A stretch of 51,009 nt of DNA. Source: Candidatus Muproteobacteria bacterium RIFCSPHIGHO2_12_FULL_60_33. GTDB lineage: Bacteria > Pseudomonadota > Gammaproteobacteria > Acidiferrobacterales > Sulfurifustaceae. The notes under the pieces are model-generated. The model had not been told where the DNA came from. It searched no databases and saw only the letters and a program-made list of their open reading frames with translations. Both the position numbers and the translations under genes were made by a program. Shown here piece by piece: positions 1 through 10,006 of this stretch (positions within the stretch are counted from its first letter, which is position 1; each line of letters starts with the position of its first letter). The DNA lies in contig MFTB01000089.1 in assembly GCA_001785195.1 (NCBI GenBank), positions 1-51,009 of the forward strand, given 5' to 3'.

Positions 1-79
1 CCTTGCTGTTGATCTTGAGCGAGATGGCCGAACCCTGGCCGGCCCATTCCTCGGTGTACCAGTTTTTGTCTAAGGTCAT
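1..79 (-). CDS. speE: Spermidine synthase N-terminus (partial, runs off window start)
   Basis: Reverse complement from ATG at 79 reads MTLDKNWYTEEWAGQGSAISLKINSK, typical SpeE N-terminus; divergent from speA. Confidence 0.7.
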   Translation of the reverse strand, partial: MTLDKNWYTEEWAGQGSAISLKINSK

Positions 80-80
80 G

Positions 81-165
81 AGTAGCAAGTAGCAAGTTTC
101 AAGTTGCAAGATTGTAATATCTACCGCTAACTACTTGCCACTTGTTACTTGCTACTTGATACTTC
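81..165. repeat. Inverted repeat of ~7-nt units (AGCAAGT/TTCAAGT) between speE and speA
   Basis: Left arm 81-110 agtagcaagtagcaagtttcaagttgcaag matches the reverse complement of the right arm (about 132-164) at 26/30 positions. Confidence 0.85.
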
Positions 166-170
166 GTTCC

Positions 171-2063
171 ATGATCGGCTGGTCCATACAAAAGGCACGC
201 GACACCTACAACATCGCCCACTGGAGCGGCGGCTACTTCGACATCAACGGCAAGGGCCACCTCGTCTGCCGCCCGGACGCCCGTATCGAGCATCCCGGCA
301 TCGATATGTTCGAACTTTCCCGCGAGATCAAGGCCGTGGGCCTGTCGCTGCCGGTGCTGGTGCGCTTCTCCGACATCCTGCGCCACCGCGTCGAGACCCT
401 GTGCGGCGCCTTCGACCGCGCGATGCAGGCCGACGCTTACCGCGGCCACTACACCTCGGTCTACCCGATCAAGGTCAACCAGCAGAAAAGCGTGGTCGAG
501 AAAATCCTCGCGCGCGACGACGGCCGCGTCGGGCTCGAGGCCGGCTCCAAGCCCGAGCTGCTGGCGGTGCTGGCGCTGTCGCGCCAGGACGGCGGCGTGG
601 TGGTGTGCAACGGCTACAAGGACCGCGAGTACATCCGCCTCGCCCTAATCGGCAAGGAGCTGGGGCATCGCGTGTACATTGTCGTGGAAAAGCCCTCGGA
701 ACTCGATCTCGTCATCCAGGAATCCAAAAATCTGGGCGTGACGCCGCTGATCGGGCTGCGCATGCGGCTGGCCTCGATCGGCGCCGGCAAATGGCAAAAC
801 ACCGGCGGCGAAAAATCCAAGTTCGGCCTGTCGGCCTCGCAGGTGCTGGACGCCATCGCGCGCCTGCGCGCGGCGAACCTGCTGCCTTCGCTTCAGATGA
901 TGCACTTTCACATGGGTTCGCAGATCGCCAACATCCAGGACATTCAACTCGGCATGCGCGAGGCGGCGCGCTACTATGCCGAGTTCCGCGCCAACGGCGC
1001 CGACATCAAGGTGCTTAACGTCGGTGGCGGGCTGGGCGTGGATTACGAAGGCACGCGCTCGCGCAGTTTCTGTTCCATGAACTACAGCGTCGAGGAGTAC
1101 GCGCACAACATCGTGCACGCGCTCACCAAAATCTGCGCCGAGAAGAAGTTGTCCCATCCCGACATCGTGACCGAATCGGGCCGCGCCATGACCGCGCACC
1201 ATGCGGTGCTGGTGACCAACGTGGTGGACACCGAATCCGCCCCGGGCGCGGATTCGGTGCCGAAGGCGACGGACAACGAACCCGCGATCATCCGCGACCT
1301 GTGGCAGACGTTCGCGACACTTTCAGACCGCTCCATCGTCGAGGCCTATCACGACGCCGCCTACCGCCTGACCGAAGCCCAAGGCATGTTCAGTCACGGG
1401 GTGCTGACGCTGGCGCAGCGGGCGCGCGCCGAGCAGATTTATTTCGCCATCTGCTGGAAGGTGCGCGAGCTGTTGCAGCCCGCGAGCCGCACGCACCGCG
1501 AGATTCTCGACGAGCTGAACGAGAAGCTCGCGGACAAGTATTTCTGCAATTTCTCCCTGTTCCAGTCCATGCCCGACGCCTGGGCCATCGATCAGATTTT
1601 TCCGGTGGCGCCGCTCAATCGCCTGAACGAGCCGCCCACGCGCCGCGCGGTGCTGCAGGACATCACCTGCGATTCGGACGGGCGCCTGGACCTGTACGTG
1701 GACGGCGAGGGCATCGACTCGACGCTGCCGCTGCATCCGCTGCGCGAAAACGAACCCTATTTACTGGGAATTTTTCTTGTCGGCGCTTACCAGGAGATTC
1801 TCGGCGACATGCACAACCTGTTCGGCGATACCGATTCGATTCACGTCGAGCTGAAGCCGGACGGCGGCTATCAGTTGTCACAACCGCAGCAGGGAGACAC
1901 GGTGGATTCGGTGCTGCGTTACGTCCATTTCAATGCCGACGATCTGCTCGCGTCCTACCGCGCGAAGATCGAGCGCGCTACTTCGATCAGCGCGAAAAAC
2001 CGCGACACCTATCTCGCCGAGCTGTCGGAAGGATTAAAGGGATATACGTATCTGGAGGATTAA
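171..2063 (+). CDS. speA: Biosynthetic arginine decarboxylase
   Basis: Protein contains YPIKVNQQ, GLEAGSKPELLAVLAL, VCNGYKDREYIRLALIG, GGEKSKFGLS, FSLFQSMPDAWAIDQIFP; start taken at MIGWSIQKARDTYNI. Confidence 0.93.
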   Translation: MIGWSIQKARDTYNIAHWSGGYFDINGKGHLVCRPDARIEHPGIDMFELSREIKAVGLSLPVLVRFSDILRHRVETLCGAFDRAMQADAYRGHYTSVYPIKVNQQKSVVEKILARDDGRVGLEAGSKPELLAVLALSRQDGGVVVCNGYKDREYIRLALIGKELGHRVYIVVEKPSELDLVIQESKNLGVTPLIGLRMRLASIGAGKWQNTGGEKSKFGLSASQVLDAIARLRAANLLPSLQMMHFHMGSQIANIQDIQLGMREAARYYAEFRANGADIKVLNVGGGLGVDYEGTRSRSFCSMNYSVEEYAHNIVHALTKICAEKKLSHPDIVTESGRAMTAHHAVLVTNVVDTESAPGADSVPKATDNEPAIIRDLWQTFATLSDRSIVEAYHDAAYRLTEAQGMFSHGVLTLAQRARAEQIYFAICWKVRELLQPASRTHREILDELNEKLADKYFCNFSLFQSMPDAWAIDQIFPVAPLNRLNEPPTRRAVLQDITCDSDGRLDLYVDGEGIDSTLPLHPLRENEPYLLGIFLVGAYQEILGDMHNLFGDTDSIHVELKPDGGYQLSQPQQGDTVDSVLRYVHFNADDLLASYRAKIERATSISAKNRDTYLAELSEGLKGYTYLED

Positions 2064-2183
2064 AGCGGTTTCCTACTCGGTATGCGTGTGAACCTCAGAT
2101 CGGGGCGGGAATGAGCAATCGAGCCTGACACTGTTGACTCTCCAGGTTTCGCCACATACCTCATCAGCGGAATATGAACCGGC

Positions 2184-2220
2184 ATCCCTCCCGGATTCCG
2201 CTTCACTCCATCTGGGCTAC
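2184..2220. repeat. Half-copy of a palindromic repeat (CCCGGATTCCGCTTCACTCCATCTGGGCTAC)
   Basis: Similar to right arm of palindromic element at 48088-48119 (CCCGGATTTCGCTGCGCTCCGTCGGGCTAC). Confidence 0.55.
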
Positions 2221-2237
2221 GATTTCTTGTGATCGGC

Positions 2238-2738
2238 TCACTTTGAGTACGGGCCCAAGAAACGGCTGCCATTGAAGTGGATAAGATGCGTCGGTGCGTC
2301 GGCGCTCCACACTTCTGTTTCCCACGCAATCATGGATAGATATTTCCGCATGACTTCGCCACGGCTTGGGAAGGCTGTGACATAAACGAGCCCTGCGGTC
2401 GAGTTACTGAACAACTCGGATAACTCGGTATGTCTGCGCCCATCTACCGGTCCACTGCTTGTTACTGCCTCGGCCAGAATCAACCAATTCTTCTCGCGGA
2501 AATAAATCACCACGTCCGGCATTTTTCCGTGCTGGCCGACGCCGACACGTAGTGACTTGAGAAGGGCTCGATCAAAGTATCCCCATTTGCTGCCTGTGTC
2601 ACCCACGTATATGAGCTCGCCATTCGGAACAAAGCGAGGCGAGAACTCTTCGAGACTCGCGCGAATGAGTTCGGAATGTTCACCTGCGCTCAGGGTGATG
2701 GTCTCTCCGTCTTTGATCCGGACGGGGATTCTGGCCAT
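2238..2738 (-). pseudogene. C-terminal catalytic fragment of a BsuBI/PstI-type restriction endonuclease, no partner methylase
   Basis: GDTGSKWGYFDRALLKSLRVGVGQHGKMPDVVIYFREKNWLILAEAVTSSGPVDGRRHTELSELF...TAGLVYVTAFPSR...KYLSMIAWETEVWSADAPTHLIHFNGSRFLGPY matches the BsuBI/PstI RE C-terminal domain; frame stays open upstream (LADKYARHRD) without an N-terminal domain. Confidence 0.78.
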
Positions 2739-2783
2739 GTCGCGATGGCGCGCATATTTATCGGCCAGCGTCTGATGCCCGGA

Positions 2784-2826
2784 AGAGATAAAGGGGATAA
2801 GAGATAAAGGGGACGCTACCCTTTCT
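2784..2826. repeat. REP-like hairpin with tandem AGAGATAAAGGGGA
   Basis: AGAGATAAAGGGGA at 2784-2797 and 2800-2813, followed by AAAGGG-gacgcta-CCCTTT. Confidence 0.5.
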
Positions 2827-2846
2827 TCCTGATTGAACCAGGCGCT

Positions 2847-3740
2847 CTATTTCGCCTGCTTCAGTCGCGCGAGTAACTGCGTCTTCATCGTGTCGGGCAT
2901 GCCGAGAAAGTTGGTCTTCACCATCCCGAGCAAGGCCTGCTTGTTGTCCTTGTCCCAGCCGCGAAATTCGGCGGCCATGGTTTCGACGTATTCGCTGCGC
3001 TCCGCTTCGGGCATCTTCGCGAACGTGGCGCGCGCTTCGTCGAGATTTTTCTGCATGTCGCGCATCGAACCCAGCATCATGCGCAGTACCCCGCCGCCCA
3101 TGGGCGAGTCCGAGGCCTGCTGCAGCACCGTCTTCAATTCTCCCGGTTTGCACTGGGGCGCGGCGGAAGGCATCGCGGTCGCCATCCGTTCCAGCAGCGT
3201 AGCGAGTTCATCGACTTCGGCACTGGTCAGCGGCGGGCTATCCTGCATGGCCTGCATGGCCGTCGCCATGTCCGGCACGGCGCCCGGCGACCCGGGACTT
3301 TCTTTGTCCTGAACGTCAGCGCCGTGCTCTGCTTGTTCTTTCGCCATCATCGCCTGAGCCTGCGCCATCTGCTCTTTCATCATCCCTTCCATGCCCGGCG
3401 GTATAGCCATGCCGCCGCCCACACCGGGCATGGAAGGGAGCGTGCCTTTAGCCGCGCCGGCAGCACCCGAGAGAGGCATCTTGCCCGCGCCCCGCATCGA
3501 CGAAAGGCCAGGCATTGCCCCGCGCCCGCCCAGCATGCCGGCTAACCCGCCCGCGCCTGGGCCTGCGATCGGCAAGCCGCACGGTCCGGCACTCGCGAGC
3601 ATTTTGTCAATCTGTCCTTCGACGAAGCTCCTGACGATGCCCTTCACGAGGTCCTTGGCGATGAACGCGAGCGGCCCGATGGCCTGGGCAGGAAGGGAGA
3701 GCAAGGTCACCCACAGGAAGTATCCGGCAATGCGCTTCAT
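2847..3740 (-). CDS. Secreted Met/Gly/Pro-rich hypothetical protein
   Basis: Signal peptide MKRIAGYFLWVTLLSLPAQA; low-complexity PGMEGMMKEQMAQAQAMMAKEQ segment; helical C-terminus. Confidence 0.65.
   Translation of the reverse strand: MKRIAGYFLWVTLLSLPAQAIGPLAFIAKDLVKGIVRSFVEGQIDKMLASAGPCGLPIAGPGAGGLAGMLGGRGAMPGLSSMRGAGKMPLSGAAGAAKGTLPSMPGVGGGMAIPPGMEGMMKEQMAQAQAMMAKEQAEHGADVQDKESPGSPGAVPDMATAMQAMQDSPPLTSAEVDELATLLERMATAMPSAAPQCKPGELKTVLQQASDSPMGGGVLRMMLGSMRDMQKNLDEARATFAKMPEAERSEYVETMAAEFRGWDKDNKQALLGMVKTNFLGMPDTMKTQLLARLKQAK
3384..3438. repeat. 15-bp perfect inverted repeat inside the 2847-3740 CDS
   Basis: cccttccatgcccgg (3384-3398) / ccgggcatggaaggg (3424-3438). Confidence 0.85.
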
Positions 3741-3909
3741 GGTTCCTCCTCAGCGGACTTTGTGAAGGACGCGGCATTATCGGTGTAGTTAGGATGGCGC
3801 GTCGAATTTCCCAGTATACAGAGCGACGCGAAAAATAGCGGTGGACGGCCGTACCGTCCGGGAAACAGGCCGCCATTTCAACGAAATCGACAGGGCCAGA
3901 CTTAAGCAA

Positions 3910-4482
3910 TTATCCCGCCTCGCCCTTTTTGACTTTCAACCGAATCGCCTTGATGCCCAGCTTCTGTAACTGGACGGCGGTGGCGTCGAGCTGCTCGATT
4001 TTTTCGTAGGGGCCGAGGCGCACGCGGTGATACTCGCCCTTGCCCTCGATGGTGATTTTCTGGATCTGCGCCACCAAGCCCGATAGCGCGAGCTTGGCCT
4101 TCATCTGATCGGCTTCTTCAAAACCCGCGAAGGAACCTGCTTGCAGGATGTAACTGACACCCTCTTCCGGTTTAGCCTTGGCGGCCTTGGTCTTGCTGCG
4201 CCACTCCGGTAGCACGGTCTCGGTTTCCGGGAGAATGGTGTAGAAATCGAATTTCGGCTTGGGGAGTTTCGCCGGTTCCGGTTCTTTTTTGACGGCAACT
4301 TTTTGCGCCGGTTTGCTGAAACTGGAAAACAGATTCGCCAATCCGCCGCGGCCGTCGCCACGATGCGAATACATCTGCCACAGCATCACGCCGGCCACGC
4401 CGATGCCGATGCCGACTACAAGCAGCAGCCAGCCGGGTTTGCGAAAACGGCTTCTCGAAGATCTTCGGCGCGCCTGTGCCAT
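3910..4482 (-). CDS. SPOR-domain inner membrane protein (FtsN-like)
   Basis: Single TM helix LLLVVGIGIGVAGVML then C-terminal SPOR motif YILQAGSFAGFEEADQMKAKLALSGL...YHRVRLGPYEK. Confidence 0.85.
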   Translation of the reverse strand: MAQARRRSSRSRFRKPGWLLLVVGIGIGVAGVMLWQMYSHRGDGRGGLANLFSSFSKPAQKVAVKKEPEPAKLPKPKFDFYTILPETETVLPEWRSKTKAAKAKPEEGVSYILQAGSFAGFEEADQMKAKLALSGLVAQIQKITIEGKGEYHRVRLGPYEKIEQLDATAVQLQKLGIKAIRLKVKKGEAG

Positions 4483-4494
4483 GAAAGCTATTTA

Positions 4495-4591
4495 GCCACA
4501 GAGTGCACAGAGAACACAGAGGGATATGGGGAAAAAATCATTTCCATTTTATAGCTGTGATTTTCTCGGTGTCCTCTGTGATCTCTGTGGC
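4495..4591. repeat. CACAGAG-family inverted repeat
   Basis: gccacagagtgcacagagaacacagag / ctcggtgtcctctgtgatctctgtggc, 23/27 complementary. Confidence 0.85.
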
Positions 4592-4596
4592 AGGTT

Positions 4597-6447
4597 TTAC
4601 ATACTTTCCGGGGCCGACACACCCAGCAGTTTCAGTCCGTTCGCAATCACCTGACGCGTGGCCACGATCAGGTTGAGGCGTGCATCGCGCACCGCGGCGT
4701 CCTCGACCAGAAAGGTATGCGCGCCGTAATAGGTATGAAAGTCATAGGCGAGTTCGCGCAGGTAGTACGCCAGCTGATGCGGCTCGTGGACCTGTGCCGC
4801 CGCTTCCAGCACTTCCGGATAGCGCGCCAGCCGCTGAATCAGCGCCAGCTCATGCGGTTCCGTCAGGCGCGCCAGGTGGCGGTCGCCGTTCGCCGGATCG
4901 TGACGGAAGCCTTTTTCCTTCATCTGCCGGAAAACACTGTAGATGCGCGCATGCGCATACTGCACGTAAAACACCGGATTATCGTTGGACTGTGACTTGG
5001 CCAGATCGAGGTCGAAGTCCATGTGCTGCTCGCACCTGCGCAGCACGTAGAAAAACCGCGCGGCGTCATTGCCGACCTCGCGCCGCAGCTCGCGCAGCGT
5101 GACGAACTCGCCGCTGCGGGTGGACATCTGCATGCGTTCGCCGCCTTTATAAAGGATGGCGAATTGCACCAGCAGCACGTGCAGCCGCTCCGGATCGTCA
5201 CCGATGGCGGCGAGCGCCGCCTTGACGCGCGGGACGTAACCGTGGTGATCCGCGCCCCAGATGTCGATCACCTGGTCGTAGCCGCGCTCGAGCTTGTCCA
5301 TGTGGTAGGCGATGTCGTGGGCGAAATAGGTCTTCTGGCCGTTCTCGCGCACCACGACGCGGTCTTTTTCATCGCCGTAGTCGGTGGAGCGGAACCACAG
5401 CGCGCCCTCTTTTTCGTACACGTGGCCGGATTTCTTCAGTCGCTCGATGGCGCGTTCGGCGGCGGTCGCTCCCGACGTCCTGTCTCCCGCGACACTTGCA
5501 CTTCCCTGTGTATCGCCGGGTTCTATTAGTGAACGCTCGGAAAACCACTGATCGTAAGTGACGCCGAACTCTTCCAGGTCCTGGCGGATGTCGTCGAGGA
5601 TGACCTGAAGCCCGAGGTCGAAGACCTTGCGATAAGCCGCGGTACCGAGCAGGGATTTGGCGCGCTCGATCAGCGCGTCGATATGGGTTTCCTTGTCGCC
5701 GCCTTGGGGTTCGTCGGGTGGAATGTTTTCAAATATTTTGGCGGACGCGTGACGATACTTGTCGCCATTCTCCCGGTGCAGGGTCGCGCCGATGTCGTAG
5801 ACATAATCGCCCTTGTAGCCGTTCACCGGGAAGTCAAACCTCTCTCCGCACAGTTCCAGGTAGCGCAGCCACACGCTGGTGGCGAGGATGTCCATCTGCC
5901 GGCCGGCATCGTTGATGTAGTACTCGCGGTGCACCTGGAAGCCGACGGCATCGAGCAGGTTCGCCAGCGTCGCTCCATAGGCCGCGCCACGCCCGTGGCC
6001 GACGTGCAATGGGCCGGTGGGATTGGCCGATACAAATTCCACCTGCACCTTGCGCCCCGCGCCCATTTGACTGCGGCCGAAGGTCTCGCGCTTTTCAAGA
6101 ATTTCACGCACCACGGTGTGATAGGCATCGGCGCTCAGGAAAAAATTGATGAATCCCGGACCGGCGATTTCGACCTTGACGATCTTTTCAGACGCGGGCA
6201 AGGCCTTGACGATTTTTTCGGCCAGTTCGCGCGGTTTGACGCGCGCGTGCTTGGCGAGCACCAAGGCGATGTTGCACGCGAAGTCGCCGTGCCCCTTGGT
6301 CTTGGTGTGATCAATGGTGATGGTCGCGCCGTGGTTCAGCGGCAGCGCGCCGGTGGCCTCGAGGCCGGCGAGCGCTGAGGCGATCAGATTTTCGATGTGG
6401 TGCTTCAAGGGATGTCCGAAATTGTTTGTAGTCTCTGCGTCTGGCAT
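4597..6447 (-). CDS. argS: Arginyl-tRNA synthetase
   Basis: [62 protein letters not shown]-like and C-terminal anticodon-binding region. Confidence 0.97.
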   Translation of the reverse strand: MPDAETTNNFGHPLKHHIENLIASALAGLEATGALPLNHGATITIDHTKTKGHGDFACNIALVLAKHARVKPRELAEKIVKALPASEKIVKVEIAGPGFINFFLSADAYHTVVREILEKRETFGRSQMGAGRKVQVEFVSANPTGPLHVGHGRGAAYGATLANLLDAVGFQVHREYYINDAGRQMDILATSVWLRYLELCGERFDFPVNGYKGDYVYDIGATLHRENGDKYRHASAKIFENIPPDEPQGGDKETHIDALIERAKSLLGTAAYRKVFDLGLQVILDDIRQDLEEFGVTYDQWFSERSLIEPGDTQGSASVAGDRTSGATAAERAIERLKKSGHVYEKEGALWFRSTDYGDEKDRVVVRENGQKTYFAHDIAYHMDKLERGYDQVIDIWGADHHGYVPRVKAALAAIGDDPERLHVLLVQFAILYKGGERMQMSTRSGEFVTLRELRREVGNDAARFFYVLRRCEQHMDFDLDLAKSQSNDNPVFYVQYAHARIYSVFRQMKEKGFRHDPANGDRHLARLTEPHELALIQRLARYPEVLEAAAQVHEPHQLAYYLRELAYDFHTYYGAHTFLVEDAAVRDARLNLIVATRQVIANGLKLLGVSAPESM

Positions 6448-6464
6448 TTAGCCCTCACCCCTTG

Positions 6465-6490
6465 CCCTCTCCCGCGTTTGCGGGAGAGGG
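6465..6490. repeat. 11-bp perfect hairpin CCCTCTCCCGC-GTTT-GCGGGAGAGGG
   Basis: Direct reading; lies in argS leader. Confidence 0.85.
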
Positions 6491-6500
6491 GGAGTCGGTT

Positions 6501-6536
6501 GGCTTCAAGCCGGTAATCTTATTTCGGCTTGAAGCC
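6501..6536. repeat. 12-bp perfect hairpin GGCTTCAAGCCG-N12-CGGCTTGAAGCC
   Basis: Direct reading; second hairpin in argS leader / 3' end of upstream gene. Confidence 0.85.
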
Positions 6537-6597
6537 AGAGACATTGACCGGACGCCGATTCTACCGGCCCGGCGGGGGCGCGAGAAGCCGTGACCGG

Positions 6598-7254
6598 TTA
6601 CGGTTCGGCCGCCTCACTCATCAGATTTTCCACTTCCCGCAGATTGGCCCGTTTCATCGGCTTGCCATCCACCGGGCTCAACGGCGGTTCGCGCGCCTCA
6701 CGCCGGTCGAATATGCACAGTTCAATCGGAACATTATCGGCGGTGAAGCGGTATGCCGGGAACGATTCCTGGCGGTCGCCGCCAAAGCGCAGGCGGCGGT
6801 CCGTCTGTTCGTAAGGGATGCTGTGCTCCTGCAACCAGAAACCTATTTCCTCCGAAAAGTCAGCGGTGAGATGGATCTCAATCGCGCTGGCCGAGGTGAC
6901 GGTCCCGCTCAATACCGGTCCCACCAGACGCGGATCGAACTTGGACAGAAAGCGCATGGCCTCGGCGGCGAGTTCGCGCAGCCGGCGTACACTTTGGGTG
7001 AGACGTCCTCCATGAAACAGCCGCAGGTATTCCTGCAACGCGGAATCCACCTCGTCATTGCCCGGCAGATGCTTGGTCTCGGGCAGCCCCAGGCGCGCCG
7101 CCGCCTTGCGCTTGGCGGTCTGGAAATCGCGCACGCCCTCCTCCGCCATGATGCGCGCGGCATCTGTCGCGATGTGCTGGCGCAGCTCATCTGAGCCCGG
7201 CGAGTTTGGTTTGGGTCGGTGCCCGACCTGGGAAGAGCGGGGTTTGCGGCGCAT
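6598..7254 (-). CDS. Conserved hypothetical protein, possibly degenerate nucleotidyltransferase-like
   Basis: ORF abutting mrcA; RIMAEEGVRDFQTAKRKAAARLG N-terminus; GTVTSASAIEIHLTAD loosely resembles a nucleotidyltransferase motif. Confidence 0.7.
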   Translation of the reverse strand: MRRKPRSSQVGHRPKPNSPGSDELRQHIATDAARIMAEEGVRDFQTAKRKAAARLGLPETKHLPGNDEVDSALQEYLRLFHGGRLTQSVRRLRELAAEAMRFLSKFDPRLVGPVLSGTVTSASAIEIHLTADFSEEIGFWLQEHSIPYEQTDRRLRFGGDRQESFPAYRFTADNVPIELCIFDRREAREPPLSPVDGKPMKRANLREVENLMSEAAEP

Positions 7255-9755
7255 CAGAAAAGTTTCTCGCGCACGTTTTCCGGCACCTTTTCCGGCCCGG
7301 CCTCCGGGTTCGTTTCACCCTCGATGCCGGGGAGATTTTGCGGCGTTTCCGTGCCCTGGATGAAATATTCCTCCATGGCTTGCGGATCGTCGGGCGTGGT
7401 GGGCTTTCCGGTTTCGCTGTTGATGAGGATGCGCACGATGCTCGCCGGCGGTACCAGCGGCTTTTCGGGAACGCCCTCGAGCGCCGTGCGCATGAAGTCG
7501 ATCCAGACCGGCAGCGCCGTGCGCCCGCCGGTCTCGCCGCGGCCAAGCGACACCGGCTGGTCGAAGCCGACCCAGGCCGTCGCCACCACCTCGCTGTTGA
7601 AACCCGAAAACCAGGCGTCGCGATAATCGTTGGTGGTCCCGGTCTTGCCGGCCAGATCCTTGCGTCCCAGGACCAGCGCGCCGCGGCCGGTGCCGGCGCG
7701 GATGACATCCTGCATCATGCTGGCCATGAGGAAGCTGACCTCGGGGCTCAGCACGCGCGGCGCGTAAGCCGGCTTGTCCTTGTCCGTGGCGGCACCCGTT
7801 GTTACGGCGGCGGTCGGATTCCCCTGCGCATCGCATTCAAGGCAGATGATCGCCGGTTTTGCCTGTTCCAGGACATTGTGGTTGGCGTCCTCGACGCGCG
7901 CGATGAAGTACGGGGTAACGCGGTAGCCGCCATTGGCGAACACGGCAAACGCGTTGACCATTTGCATGGGCGTGGCCGAGGCGGTGCCCAGCGCCAGCGA
8001 CAGGTTGCGCGGCAGTTTCGCGGTATCGAACCCGAAACGCTCCATGTATTCGACGGTGTAGGAAACGCCGATGGCGCGCAGCAGGCGCACGGAAACCAGG
8101 TTGAGCGATTGGGCCAGCGCCTTGCGCAGCCGTGTCGGGCCGAAGAATTTTTTGCTGTAATCCTCGGGCCGCCATTCTTCCTCGGGAGAGTCGCCGTCCA
8201 TCACGATCGGCGCGCCGCTGACCGTGCTGGCGGCGGTGAAACCCTTGTCCAGCGCGGCGCTGAAAATAAAAGGCTTGATGCTCGAACCGGGTTGGCGCTC
8301 CGCCTGGGTCACGCGGTTGAAGCTGCTTTGGTAAAAATCGAAACCGCCGGTGAGCGCGAGCACGGCGCCGTCGCTCGGGCGCAGGGCGACGAGCCCGCCG
8401 GCCACTTCCGGAATCTGCGCCAGACGCCACGCTCCGGTTTCCTGCAGCTGTTGCGGGTCTTCGACGGCTTCGAGATAAATGATGTCACCCGGTTTGACCG
8501 CGTCGTCGGCATTCCTGGGGACGTTACCCAGGGTGTTTTCGTCAATGTAACGCCGGGCCCAGGACAAGCCTCCCCAGCCGAGTTCGACCGTGGCGCCGTC
8601 CTGGGTGTAGACCTGCGCGCTTTTTTCCTCGACCTTGAGCACCACGCCCGGCAACAGATCGCCCACGATGCGGTAATCCTTGAGGGCGTCGTCGAGATTC
8701 TCGGCGTCGGGTTTTCCGCGGATCGACACGTGGCCGGCCGGCCCGCGGTAACCGTGCCGGTGTTCGTAATCCAGCAAACCGGCGCGCAGCGCCCTGACCG
8801 CGGCCTGCTGGTGTTTGGCGTTGAGCGTGGTGTAGACGTGAAAGCCGCCGGCGTAGGTTTTCTCGTCATAGGACTGAATCATGTACTGGCGTACCAGTTC
8901 GGCGACGTAAGGCGCTGCGGTGTCTGACTTGAGGGCATGTTTGGCGGCGGCCAGGGGTGATTTGACCGCGTCGGTGTAGGCAGCCTCGTCGATGAAATCA
9001 AGATTCAGCATCTGCTTCAGGATGGTATTGCGTCGTTCGAGGGCGTTGTCAGGATTGGTCAGAGGGTTGTCCCGCGACGGCGCCTTGGGTAGCCCGGCGA
9101 GCATCGCCATCTCCGGCAGAGTCAGCTGCGGGAGATTCTTGCCGTAATAAATCTGGGCGGCCGCCGCGAAGCCGTAGGAGCGGTGCCCGAGGAATATCTT
9201 GTTGAAGTAGAGCTCGAGAATCTGCTGCTTGCTCAACTCACGCTCGATCTTGAAGGCCAGCAGGACTTCCTTGATTTTGCGTGTGTAGGTTTTTTCGGGG
9301 CTGAGAAAAAAGTTGCGCGCCACCTGCATGGTAATGGTGCTGGCTCCCTGTGACGTCGACTGGGTGCGCAGGTTGTGCCACGCGGCGCGCAGGATGCCGA
9401 CGAAGTCCACGCCATGGTGATAAAAGAAGGAGCGGTCTTCGGCGGCCAGTACCGCCTTGATGAGCATGTCCGGCACCTCTTCGATTCTTACCGGAATGCG
9501 TTTTTCCTCGCCGAATTCGGCGATCAATTCTCCGTCAGCGGTGTAAACCCGCATGGGCACTTTCAGCTGCGCCCCCGACAAGTCTTCGAGTGACGGCAGC
9601 GTGGGTGTCAGGATGAGCGCGATCAGGGTGAGTATCACCACCCCGCTCGCCAGCAGTCCAAAAAGTCCGACGAGCGCCAGTTGCCAACGCTGGGTAGGCA
9701 AGTGCTGGCGGGTCCAGCGGGAGAAAGAGCTCCCAGAATCATTCATAGTGGGCAA
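7254..9755 (-). CDS. mrcA: Penicillin-binding protein 1A
   Basis: Transglycosylase motifs AAEDRSFFYHHGVD, QGASTITMQVARNFFLS, and transpeptidase motifs QPGSSIKPF, SLNL, KTGTTNDYRDAWF. Confidence 0.96.
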   Translation of the reverse strand: MPTMNDSGSSFSRWTRQHLPTQRWQLALVGLFGLLASGVVILTLIALILTPTLPSLEDLSGAQLKVPMRVYTADGELIAEFGEEKRIPVRIEEVPDMLIKAVLAAEDRSFFYHHGVDFVGILRAAWHNLRTQSTSQGASTITMQVARNFFLSPEKTYTRKIKEVLLAFKIERELSKQQILELYFNKIFLGHRSYGFAAAAQIYYGKNLPQLTLPEMAMLAGLPKAPSRDNPLTNPDNALERRNTILKQMLNLDFIDEAAYTDAVKSPLAAAKHALKSDTAAPYVAELVRQYMIQSYDEKTYAGGFHVYTTLNAKHQQAAVRALRAGLLDYEHRHGYRGPAGHVSIRGKPDAENLDDALKDYRIVGDLLPGVVLKVEEKSAQVYTQDGATVELGWGGLSWARRYIDENTLGNVPRNADDAVKPGDIIYLEAVEDPQQLQETGAWRLAQIPEVAGGLVALRPSDGAVLALTGGFDFYQSSFNRVTQAERQPGSSIKPFIFSAALDKGFTAASTVSGAPIVMDGDSPEEEWRPEDYSKKFFGPTRLRKALAQSLNLVSVRLLRAIGVSYTVEYMERFGFDTAKLPRNLSLALGTASATPMQMVNAFAVFANGGYRVTPYFIARVEDANHNVLEQAKPAIICLECDAQGNPTAAVTTGAATDKDKPAYAPRVLSPEVSFLMASMMQDVIRAGTGRGALVLGRKDLAGKTGTTNDYRDAWFSGFNSEVVATAWVGFDQPVSLGRGETGGRTALPVWIDFMRTALEGVPEKPLVPPASIVRILINSETGKPTTPDDPQAMEEYFIQGTETPQNLPGIEGETNPEAGPEKVPENVREKLF

Positions 9756-9908
9756 GACTTGTGGAAATTTGTGTCAGGGAGCGTCCGGAATCCGGCGCGT
9801 CGCAGAGTATAAACCACAGTCTGTCAGACACGGTATTTATGCACGCGTGGCCCCGTTTCCCGGTAAAAATCTGCTGAAAAACCCATAAAACGCGGCAAAT
9901 TCAACAAT

Positions 9909-9938
9909 TTGTCATTTCTGAATTCTATGGTCTATATT
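9909..9938 (+). promoter_or_regulatory. Candidate sigma70 promoter for pilM operon
   Basis: TTGTCA (9909-9914) - 18 nt - TATATT (9933-9938), about 70 bp upstream of pilM. Confidence 0.35.
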
Positions 9939-10006
9939 TGGTTTTAGCATTTAATCTACATTTAGATGTATCAATCATAACCCATGGATTTAGAGAGGAA
10001 AATAAA

